This document shows positions 37,201 through 49,200 of a stretch of 64,000 nt of DNA, in pieces (position 1 is the stretch's first letter; every line of letters starts with the position of its first letter). The DNA lies in contig OX359247.1 in assembly GCA_947179485.1 (NCBI GenBank), positions 14,422,588-14,486,587 on the forward strand, given 5' to 3'. Under the pieces are notes generated by a model, which had not been told where the DNA came from, made no database searches, and worked only from the letters and a program-made list of their open reading frames with translations. Source of the DNA: Allacma fusca. Its lineage: Eukaryota; Arthropoda; Collembola; Symphypleona; Sminthuridae. Made by a program: the position numbers and the translations under genes.

Positions 37201-40200
37201 TTCAGTGAGTATTGATGAAGGCATTACAACTAAATCCGAGGCAGCTACAGAAGTATCCCCTGTAACTGAAACAACCGCTACTGCTGAATTGATAGATACT
37301 CCTGAACATATTCATGCTGATAGAGAAAGTCTCGCGGAAGTTCGTCTTCAAGTGCAGCCAACAATTGAGATTGACTTACAGCAGGAATTATCTCAAGTGT
37401 TACAGTTAGAACAACCACTACTGCAAGCTGAAGAAACCAGGAAGGATGATTTCCAAGCTCCTGCAGATCTCGTTCAGCCAACATGCGTTCTTACTGAAAT
37501 TGAACAAGAAGCTGTAATCATAGAGACAACGACCAAATCTGAAACTAAAGATGAAGTATCGGAACCTACAACAGTCGAAGCCAGCGCTGAAGATAGACAG
37601 ATTGTTGCAGCAGAAATCGCTATGTACCAAGATCTTGTTGATCAATCAGAGGTTGCTAAAACGTTGCAACTTGTAGATTCGGCAGAGGGCGCATTACAAA
37701 AGGAACTTGAAAATGAAAAGTCATCAGTGGAAGACTCTTTTCAAGAAGACATGGTGCAGGAATTGGCATCAACTGAAGTTCAAACTAAACCTGGTTCGTA
37801 TGAAATAAACCTTGATTATGAAGACCTTCCGGTCACGGAACTGGGTGAAGATGCTCAACAGCATTCATCTACAGCTGAATATCTTGTACCACAAACTGAA
37901 ACTATAGAAACTCTAGACCTTCTAGCATCCATTGTCACCGAAGTTCAACTTCCGTCCGATATAACAGTGCCAACTTCAGAGACACACATTCCCTCAGTAT
38001 CCGTTACCGAAGAAAAGTTGGAATTATCTACGACCAAACCTGAGGAGATTTCTAGTACTATGACGTCCCAAAGTACAGAACTTATTGAGACTACTAGACC
38101 TAGTCAAGAAACTGAAGAAAGCATTCTTACTGAAATCGAGCAAGAACCTGTAATATTAGAGTCAACGACCAAATCTGAAATTAAACATGAAGTACCGGAA
38201 CCTGCAACAATCGAAACCAGCGCTGAAGATAGTCAGAGTGTTGCAGCAGAAATCGCTATATATCAAGATCTTGTTGATCAATCAGAGGTTGCTAAAGCGT
38301 TGCAACTTGTTGATTCAGCAGAAGGTGCATTACAAAAGGAACTTGAAAATGAACAGACATCACCGGAAGATTCTCTTCAAACTGAAAATGTCCGAGAATT
38401 GGCAGAACACTTAAAGGCTGATATTGAACCGGTCCAGGAAAAACTGGAAGACTCTATTCAAACTGTAAAAGTAGAAGAACAATTAAAGGCTGATATTGAT
38501 CCGGTCCAGGAGAAAGTGGAAGATTCACTTCTGATTGAAGCTGCAGTTTCCCAAGAGCAAAGAGAATATGCTGAAGCCGCTGCCGGGCAGCAAATAGCCA
38601 TGACTGCGGAAGCTTTATTAATGGAGCAATTTGCACCGCAAAAATCTGAAGTAGAGACTTTCCAGTTAGAGTCTGTCCCAGTTCCTTGTGAAGAAATTAT
38701 TGCAGTTGGTAAAGAAGAGCATCCTGCAGGAGAAAGTGTTATAGTTGGTTCTGAACAGGAGGTTCTACAGAGGGAATTAGAAAATCAAATGCATCCAGAA
38801 TGTCTTATATTAGGAACAGAACCTTCAGAAAGTCTGGAACTTTTAGCATCAGTTGCCACTGAAGTTTCATCCGATATACCAGTGCCAACCTCAGAGGAAC
38901 AAATCTCATTAGTGTCAGCTCCCGCAGAAAAGCAGGAATTAACTGTTGACAAACCTGAGGACATTCCTGGTGATATAATCAGTTCAGAACTTACGGAGAG
39001 TACTAGTCCCATTGAAGAAATTAAAGAAGATCCTGTTGAGGTCGAAAACCTCAACAATAAGCTTGACGGTCTCCTCACAAAACTAAATTCCAAGATTGCA
39101 TCCCTTGAGGCCTCGGAAGAGAAAGTACCGGAGAAAACGCTGACCAGTTTGAAACAAGCTGTTGACCAAAAAGTCCAAAAACTTCGTACTCGAACTATTA
39201 CGACAACGACCACTATCACTGAAATAATTGAAATAATTGAAGAAATCATTGAGATTATTGAAATTATTACGGTATATATTTACGAAATCAAAGTAACCAC
39301 AAAGATAATCGAGGCTTCACCCATGCCTGCTGAGGAGAAGAAGGCTGAACAGGAAGCACTCCAAAAGCGGCTTGACGATCTAAATCTGCAACTAGGAGAG
39401 CTGCAAAGCATTCTTGATACCATAAGGAATGAGCAATTGACATCAAAACTGAGACAAGCTCTCGCTTCAGTCCAAGATGATGCTTCAGATTTAAAAAGCA
39501 CGGTCGAACTTAACATTCAGCATAGTCAAGATGCCTTACAAGAAGTACCGTCCAACATTGCTTCCGAAATTGTCATACCAATTCAAACTGAAGCTGATGA
39601 AAAAATAGAGGAACTACTTTCATCTCCCATAGATGAGTCAACGACAGTGATTCTGGAAGACTCATCTGTACCTAAAGTCGACGCACTCTCAAGTGAGCCT
39701 TCGGAGTCCCTGGAACTTTTGGCCTCTGTTGCTACAGATGTCCAGGAACCTTCGGAAGAAGTTTCATTACCAGAAGTTACAGAGGCAACGGTATCTGAAT
39801 CAACTACCACGACAGAATATGTTGAAGGTTCATATACTGAACAACAGCCAATCGAAAATGTCAATGAAACATCAATAGTTCAACAAGTAAAGGATTATCT
39901 AATTTCAGCATTCACTCCTAGCTCTAGTTCGGATGGTATTTCAGATGCTATTATTCCTGAACAAACCAAAACGGAAATAACTACCAGTGAAGTTGGAGAA
40001 AGCATCCTGGATACTGAGACTTTAGAGCAGGTTTCCACACCCATAGCACCTACCGAAATTTCTGAGATCGCCATAACTGAGCAAGTACAAGATAGTGTAC
40101 CCTCTGAAGCACATGAAGTGGAAGCTGTTCCCGAAATTAAACAGGAAATAACACCTACTACGGAAGATGTACAAAGCTTAAGCGAGTCTAAAGCCGAAGA

Positions 40201-43200
40201 ACCTGCTTTCCCTGCAACAACGGAGAATTTGATTGAAATTACAGAAACAGTAATTTCTACACTTCCGATGTCGGAATCAGAGCGTTCTGAACCAACGGCA
40301 ATGCCTGAAGTGGTTAAAGATGGTATCGATTACCTTCCCGAGACAGAACAACCTGTAATCTCTACTGCTGATATAAACGAACAACAGCTTGTGAGTCCAT
40401 CTCTTAGTATTACCTCCACGGTGAATACACTCACTTCTACCTTTGCGGAAATAGCCGCAATGAACCTTGCCGAAGAACAGGAGCGGGAGTCACAGAAATC
40501 TGGAGTATCACTTGTATTTGAACCAGCCCCTGTGGAAGATGAAATTGTTTCACAGAAAGCACCATCTCAACAAACTGTTTTATCGGCACAGTCATTAGCT
40601 CCACCAGAATTGTCCCAGGATGAATCTACTGATGCTGAGAATCGTGGAACGTCACCCAGTCGAAGGAAACGACGACGTAGCAAGAAAAGGAAGGGTAAAT
40701 CACCCGCTGCGATACTCAAAGCACTGGAGGACGAACCTTTCACTATTCCAGTTCCACCTGTCATTCATTTCGACACTGAACCTGAGGCAGATGAAAAACC
40801 CTCTGTCTCGAAGAAACAGCGTCCAAGTAGAAAGCGAAAGACCAAAAAGGATGAAGCTAAAACGGAGAAGTCGGATGGTGAAGGAGAAATTATTGATGCG
40901 GAGCCCGTCGGCGCCTCTGAAGCAGTCGGTTCTGAAGTTGTTACAATAGCTGAACCAATTGTAGAACAAGAGATTGTAGCAGAACCTATTGAAGCAACTG
41001 AACAAGATATGTCTAACGCTTCGGAGGAGCCAGTGAGCGCTGTTACCCCAGTCGATCCGCGGGAATCAGATCAACCTTCGGATGACGTTGATGTCCCAGC
41101 AACTGAAGTTTCTATCGTTAAGGAGCTACCTGTGATTGCGCAAGAAGAAGAACAGGCAGAAACTGTTACGAAAGCAAAGCGTATTAGGAAAAAGAAAGGA
41201 AAACCGGCAGTCCAACAAGATGTCGTCGTTGCCAAAACTGAAGCAGAGTTTCATTCTGTTGAAGAACCTCAGTTACCTGGTGAAAAAGTCGAAGAACAGC
41301 AGCCAAGCGATGAACTGGAACAACAGTTAGATGCAGTTTCTTTGGTTGACAGTGAACCTGAAGCAGCCGCAAAAAAGAAGCGCCCACGAAAAAGGAAAGG
41401 AAAGAAAGAACTGGGAGATTCTTCTCCGGATGATTTAATCGCGCCACCAGAAAAACAAGTTGCTGAATTGGACACCAGTACACAAGGGCAACTGTCTGAA
41501 AATATTCAGGAACCACTGGAACAAGAAGTTGACACGCCTGTGAAGGTTGACGACATTGTTTTGTCTGGTGAAGAAATTGAAATAGCGGAAGAAGCTACAC
41601 CTGAAAATCTGAGTCAGTCGTACTTACTGGAACCGACATCGGCAAAGTTGGATGATGGAATATGTCCAACTGATGAAACTGTATTGGATACATTGGCAGC
41701 AGCTATTACACAAGAAACGTCAGAGCTGCCTGAGCATGATATAATATCAAAAACGGACGTTCTAGTTCCGCTTCCAGCAAGCACTGAAACTACTTTAGCC
41801 GAGCATGTGTCCGAGCCAGAAACAACAATCTCTGACGCAGGAATTACGGTTGTAACCAAGAAAATTACCAGAGTAACCACAACCAAAATCACTAAGAGAC
41901 GAAGAATTATTACAACTCCTGATGGTGTTACCATTGAAGAAGTTGTAGATGATTTAGAACCTGAACAAATAATTGAAGGTGAAATTTTGGAGAGCCCAGA
42001 TTTAGTATCAATGACTGAAGATCTTCGCAGCGAAATCGCACCCGACGATACAAAACCTGATGATTCCTCTAAAGAGGATACTCTTGAAGCTCCTACACAA
42101 ATTTCTCAAGACAAGCAATCTGAAAATGTTGTTGACAATTTGGAATCAGATATAGTGTCAGCGCCAGTCGAAGTTGCATTGGAACTCAAAGCAAGCGAGC
42201 CGGAAGACAGTAAAAAGAAGAAACGCTCTAGCAAGAAAAAGAAAGGTAAACCAGAAACTGAACCGATCGCTTCGGTGCAACCAACAGAATCTGTCGAAGC
42301 TACGATTGAACAACAAATTGCTACTTTAGATAGTGAACCCGAACCATTGATAACAAATATTGAACCATCACAGGAATCCGAAACTTCTGAACCAGTTGAT
42401 TTGTTCGCTAAAACTGAGACCACTCTAACAGAGCATGTGTCTGAGCCGCTAACTACAACCATTGACGCAGGAATAACAGTTGTCACCAAGAAAACAACTC
42501 GTGTTACCACTACCAAAACCACTAAGAGACGCAGAATCATTACAACTCCTGATGGTGTAACTATTGAAGAAGTTGTTGATGATTCAGAGCCTGACCAAAT
42601 CATTGAAGGTCAAGTTATTGAGTTTCCTGAAAGTATAATCACACCGGATGTATCAAGTGATATCACTACAACGGACTCAGCTCTAGTTCCTCAAGACACC
42701 GAGGCAGTAGTGCCACCTACTGAGATTTCACCCCCTGTAACCAGTGAATTAGAAGCGTCTGCTACGTCAGTAATTCCAGCAGAAGAGCCATTAACACTAG
42801 AAACTACTGCCAGCCAAATTCTAGAGTCATCACAACTTCAATTATGTCCAGAAGAATCCATATCTCCTTCTCCTTCGATCAGCACCGAGACTACAGTAGC
42901 GGAGCTTGTGTCTGAGCCAGAGACAACAATCTCAGACGCAGGGGTAACTGTTGTGACTAGTAGAACTATGCGTGTCACCACCACCAAAATTACCAAGAGA
43001 CGAAGAATTATTACAACTCCGGATGGTGAAACAGTTGTGGAAATTGTCGATGATGCGGAACCTGATCAAGTAATTGTAGAGGGAGCTATTGAGTATCCAG
43101 AAACTGTAGTATCATCCGAGTTGTTATCCAGTGAATTCACTCCGAAAGACTCCGGTGATGTTTGCGAAGGTACAGATACAGTCGTATTACCTACTGAGAT

Positions 43201-46200
43201 TTCTGCAGTCAGTGAACCGGAAGTGCAAACTACCTCAGTAACTGTGACAGAATCATCCACACCTGAAACTACCACAATTCGCGAAACAACAACCAAAATT
43301 ACAACTACGAGAAGGACCGTTATTACAGCAGATGGTGTTGAAATCGTTGAAGAGGTTGCTGGTATGCCAGACGAAATTCTTGAGGTAACTCCAGCAACAC
43401 AGGTTGATACTTTGCCGAAACCAGACAATGTAGAAGCAATTAGTTTAGCAACTGGGACTGAGCTTATGAAAGAGAACGAGGCCGCAGATCGGCCTGTAAA
43501 GGAAATTCTTTCAGTTGACGAACCTGAGTTAGTCAAGGATGCATTAGTATCAACAGAATCACCTCCATCATCCAATGAAATGCAGACAATTACCATTGAA
43601 CAAGAATCTGAGCCAATCACATTTACTGAATCCGAAATTCCTGTTGCTTCTGACGAAAAGATGCGCGTAATTACCACCAAAATTACTAAAACTCGAAAAA
43701 CTGTTATCACCCCAGAAGGAGTCACTATTGTAGAAAAAGTGGACAATGTAACTCCTGAAGAGATTGTCGAATGTCTAGGCTTACCAACAGACCAATTGGA
43801 TGGTGACGATACTCAATCCGAAAATTTATTGTCGGAAGAAAGTGGAATGCCAACACAGGCTGAATCTACTACGGCTCATATAATAACGACTAGGACAACT
43901 ACTACACGAAGAACCGTAATCTCACCTGATGGTCAGGTTATTGTTAAAGAATTCACTAAACCGCCAGAAGTAGCTGAAACTTTCGGCGTGACCGCAACCT
44001 TTGATGCTGAAAATGTGATTTCTGAAGAAATTCCGGACTCTTCTATGGATTCAGTTGTGACCGTCATAGAAGTGCCCCAAGAACATAAATTACCTGAGGC
44101 ACTTCAAACTGATACGGCTGAAAACGAAACCAGCCCGGCCATTCAAGAAGTTGAGGTGAAACCAGAAGTTCCTGAAATCGATGTTACACAACATGACCAG
44201 TTGCTACCCACTGAAGTAACGGTGGTCACCCACGTTACAACAGAAACACCTAGTACTGTTCTTGAAGTAGAATCTAGTAGTGAGGAGCGTCCTGAAACTG
44301 ATCCGAAAGGAGAAATTACGCCAGGGTCTCTTCACAACTTACCCAGTGAGGCTGTTGTGGAAATTATTCCTACAGACGTTTCAGAATTGATGGATACAAA
44401 TAAAGCGATTTCAGAGTCTTTGGAGGTGGGCACCCAGGCATTGGATGCACCAACCTTAGACACCGCTCCTGTTGAAATGGTCGATTCTGACGATATAGAA
44501 ATTGCGGAGGAGGCCTTCCTAACTGAAGATAACATTGCTCGTATTCCCGATACACCAGTCCAAGGTGAGAGTCAAACAGTCGACAAATTAGATGTTACAG
44601 AATTACAGCCGGATGCGGTTGAAGTCCTGCCTTTGGAAACAAGCTTGAAAAAGAAAAAATCAAAGAAGAAGAAGGTCAAATCTGAAGCTACGACGAAGTC
44701 TAGTGAAGTTGTTTCAGAAATTACCACACTTGATACAGCCTCTCCAGAAGTTGTTCCCAATGCAGAGAAGTTACATACACCTGAAAATGTACCAACGCTT
44801 GATGCGGATTCTAGTGAAATTATTGCTGCTGTAGTCTCTGTTCAAGAATTACAATCAGGACTAACAACAGAAGAGCAGCCAGAGAAACCTTCGGATATAA
44901 TTACTTCTGAGATTATTACGCCAACAGAAATCATAGATTCAGAAGTCCCTGGGTTTATTTCTGAAACCGTGACTGGAGTACCTGAATCTACAGACGCTGT
45001 AACACCAGAGGTCGTCACTTCTGTAATTGAAACAGTGAAGACAGAAATAAAGTCGAAACGAAAGCGCTCAAGTAAGAAAAAGAAAAGTGAAACCGAGCCA
45101 GAGGCTGTTGCTCAGGAACCTGCTTCCCAAATTCCTGAATCTGAATCCATACCAACGGAATCTTCAGAAGTCGAGTCATCGACTCCCCGCCAAGTTCCTG
45201 AAGAAGGTTCTTCTGAACGTGCAGAAGTTATAGTACCTGTAAATGAATCAGACGCAGTCCTTGATACTACGGAAGTTACAGACTTACCATTAACTAAAAC
45301 GGAAGAGGTTGATCAGGCTGTATCCGTAGAAGAAGTAGATGTGAAGCTGACATCGCCCCAAGTTGCCATCTCTGAGGTACTACAGGAGCAATTAAGCGAT
45401 ATTGCTGCTCCTGAGGGAATCTCTGATTCCGTTCAAGTTACTGAAACAGATGAAATACTTGTAAAAGAAGTAGAATTGTTGACGGAGCCTCTCTCTAAAG
45501 TTAAACTTGACACAGGACTCCCAGCTGAAGTCTCTGAAACAGAAAAGTCATCAAAAAAGAAGCGTCCCAGAAAGAAGAAAGGAAAGTTGGATAGTGAGGT
45601 TGAACCCGTGCTTCATTCTGATGAGCCTGCTGAAAAGGTGACAGAATCAGAATCAAAACCAGTGGAGCCAATTGAAACCTATCAAGTTGTCTCAGACAGG
45701 TTGGAGGTAGCTCAACAAGAAACCGAAGACGATAAACATGAATCTCTCCTATCCGACTCAATTAGTACTACGGAAGCGGAAGTTCAGCAAGAACCTGAAA
45801 GCCAAAAAGATTCATCCATTCTGTTTGGTGAACAGCTATCTGCGAGTGAACAAGATCAATTGGTTGATGCTGGAAATGCTTCTAAAAAGAAGCGACGAAG
45901 CAGGAAGAAGCCAAGGAAGCAAGTAGATACCGATTCAGAAAAAGAATCAACTGAACCTGACGTTCCAAATATACAGCCCGAATCTTTATCGGATGAGAAG
46001 TTGGAACAGGAACTACAATTGGTCGATGAAAATGTACCTGAGAATACAACAACAGCAGAAACAATCATTTCTGAGCAAATTTCAGACAAAGTTTCGGAAA
46101 GTCCTACTACAATTTCGATAACAACACAGACTGTTACAACTACAGTTACAACTACGAGTGACGGTTCCCCTGACGTTGTAGTTGTTTCTGAGATCACAGG

Positions 46201-49200
46201 TGAGGAGCCTTCACTTGAGCCTATCGCCAGCATTGTCCAAGGTGACCTGATGGAAGCACCACTTTTAACAGAAATAACTTCGGAACAGACTGTGAAGTTA
46301 GTTGAACCTGACCAGCAGATAATTTCCGATAAATTTACAGCTCCGATTGAAGCTCAGCCTGAAATCCAAGCGCAAATTCTTGAAGATTCGTTTGGTGTTG
46401 TAACTATTAGCGAGGCACAGGCTCCCGAACCCTCTACAGAAGAATTTTCTTCGAGTGTTGAAATTGCCGAGGAAGCACTATATGGTGACTATTTTATTAT
46501 ATCGGAAACGGAAACTGCAGAACAAAAATTATCTATTTCCGAGACATCTGGGCCAATTAATAATGAACAAGAAGTCATGTCCAGTGAGCCACGTGAAGAT
46601 GTAGAAGTCTTAGTGGCGCCATCTAAGGATATGCCAGAGTTGTCAGTTGTTGTTAAAGATCAACCATTGAGTCCTGCAGAAGATCAAGTAATAGGAGCTG
46701 TAAATGAACCAGAATTTTCCGAAAGTAAAGATCCATCGGCAGTGACAGAATCCATACAAATAACGACTCCTACAGTTACTACTACAGAGCCTGAGGCCGT
46801 AATTTCTGAACCAGTCGCGCAAGTTGATTCGAAATCAGAACGTCCTTCCGGATCCGAAACTTCAATTTTACAACAAATGAAATCTTTTGTATCAAATCTT
46901 GTCCCTAAAAAATCTAAAAAGTCTAAAAAATCTAAAGAAAAGTCAGAAATCAAGTCTCCAGCATCCGAAGAATTACCTGATACCTCGGAGCCTACTGTCG
47001 TTTCTCCAGCTCCAGATACAGAAATTTCTGTTCAAACCCAAATCCCAATAGTTCCGGAAGCACTTGAAAATACAGAGGAAGTGATTTCCGAATCCACAGT
47101 TGAGGTAATTTCTCCACCTGAACCTGAGGGAATTCTAGAAGTGATTGCCTCCTACCCAATTGAAGTACCTGAATTAGACACCCCATCACAACAGCCAGTA
47201 ACCGATGCAGAAATTACTGATGTTGTTTCTACTCTGGAATTAACTGATATTAAATCAGAGGATATTCAAACTATTCAACCAGACAAGCTAATTGAGGTCG
47301 AACCTTTGCAATCTGAAGTTCAGCAAGCAGAGCAATCTATCGACAGTGTTATAGCTGGAATTATAGATTCTCTAGAGCCTGCAGAAGACACTGTAATTGA
47401 CGATATTGTTACAACAGAAATAGCTCCTGAATCAAAGCCACAAAGCGTCGATGAAACTGTAAAAGCACCTATAGCAGTTGCGCGTATTACTGACAGCGAA
47501 GAACGACAAGAACAGGATGTAATAGGTGAACTCCTAATGCAGGAAGGTGTTGTCGAACCAATAGTTTCTGCTACTACCGTATATGTCACTACCCAAATTA
47601 GTGCCACCCCAGAAGATACTGAGGTTATTCCCACCGATACGTCAGTTGTAGATGAAACTTTGCTACAAGAAGACGCTGTAATCATATTAAATGAAGAACC
47701 TGTCGATGTCGAAAGTGAATTAGAACTATCGGATGAAATACGTTATGTTCACTCCGTATTACAGCAGTCAAATATCGATGCCAGACTTGAAGAAATCTCG
47801 CAATTGGAACGAGCCATCTCCCCAAAACCATATGATATTAAATCGTCAGTAGAAATTTCTACTCGTTCAACTGAGAATGTACTAGACATACCTTCGGATA
47901 CTGCTGAAGAATGCAAGCCAGAAGCTCTGGTAATTGAAAAAGATACTACAACGGACGCTCTGAAACTTGCAGAGAACATTGTACCGGATGCACCAGTAAT
48001 TGCCGAAGAAAGCAAGGTGGATGCTCCGGCAGTTATAGAGAATAAATTGGAAGAACCGAATTTAGAACTTAGTCAAGAAGCTCTCGATGTTAGTTCTTCA
48101 GAACTTGTGATTGAAGCTTTGGTTCAAGCAGTAATGTCACCGGAGGTGATGGTGCCAGTTGTCACTTCAGAGCCGGAGGAAACTGCTCCCTTACAAGAGC
48201 AGGATTCTGAAAAAGAGCCATCTGAACAACAGCAGCGTCCGAGACCTATATTTTATCTTCCTGGATCTATCGATGAAGAAATTGTAATCCTTCAGTCTGA
48301 ATTTGCCGTGGTTGGCAATGATGATGTTTTTGCCCCAACTGAGCCTATTATCCAGCTAGGTAGTGAAGCCATACAAGCAACTCTTCCTGAAGCTGGAGAA
48401 ATCGAGGCTGTTCCTGAGAAATTAACTGAAGCAGCGTTGGTTGCTGCATCTCCAGATGAAAGTGTTGAAGAAATTAAAATTGAGACGGGTGAACCAGAAG
48501 AAATCCAACCATCTTCTGAGATTGAAGCATTGGAGGTTAAAGAGTCTGTTGTGGTTGTGTCTCACATTCCCACACAAGAAGAACCAGCTGAAACACTTGA
48601 CACTCAAGTTGTTGCCGAAAGTGTTATAGAAATTGAAAGTGATATCAAACAGCCCGAGCAACCTGTCACTCCATCAATGCAAACCGAAGCATGTGAACTT
48701 GTTGGAAACGAATTCCAACCTCTGCAATTACAGTTCAACGATGCAGAAAAAGGTTGGCATGAATTTCTTGCGTCTGTTCAAAAAGCACCAGAAGAAGAAA
48801 TCAAAATCAAAGAAGATAAGACTATACTGGAAGCAGTACATGTTCATGACGTTGTCTTGGAACCTACACTTAAAGTAGATACATCAGTTACACATGAATT
48901 GACTGAACAAGTTACTACACAAGAGCTCGTTGAAGAACCTGAAGCATCAATTCTGGAAGAAAAGGTGAATGAAACTGCACGCGCTGTAGAAACGAAAGAA
49001 GTAATTACTGAAAGCCAGGTGCTCCAGCCAGAATCCCCTGAAAGTCAGGTTCTAAGCTATGAACAAATACTTGCTACTGAAGCTAGAGATGACTTATTTC
49101 ATTTATCAGTTCTATTTACGGAGGCGGAAAAAAGTTGGCACTTGTATTTAAATAATGTGTCTGAGGATAAATCCTTGACCGAGAAGCCAATTGAGCCGGA

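Larger units (their letters stand above)
38805..40900 (+). repeat. Segmental duplication, right copy
   Basis: Counterpart of 27,290-29,385 at an 11.5-kb offset. Differences include small in-frame indels and a different exit sequence after module C, where D/E blocks are replaced by unique sequence with basic islands at about 41,175 and 41,370. Confidence 0.85.
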
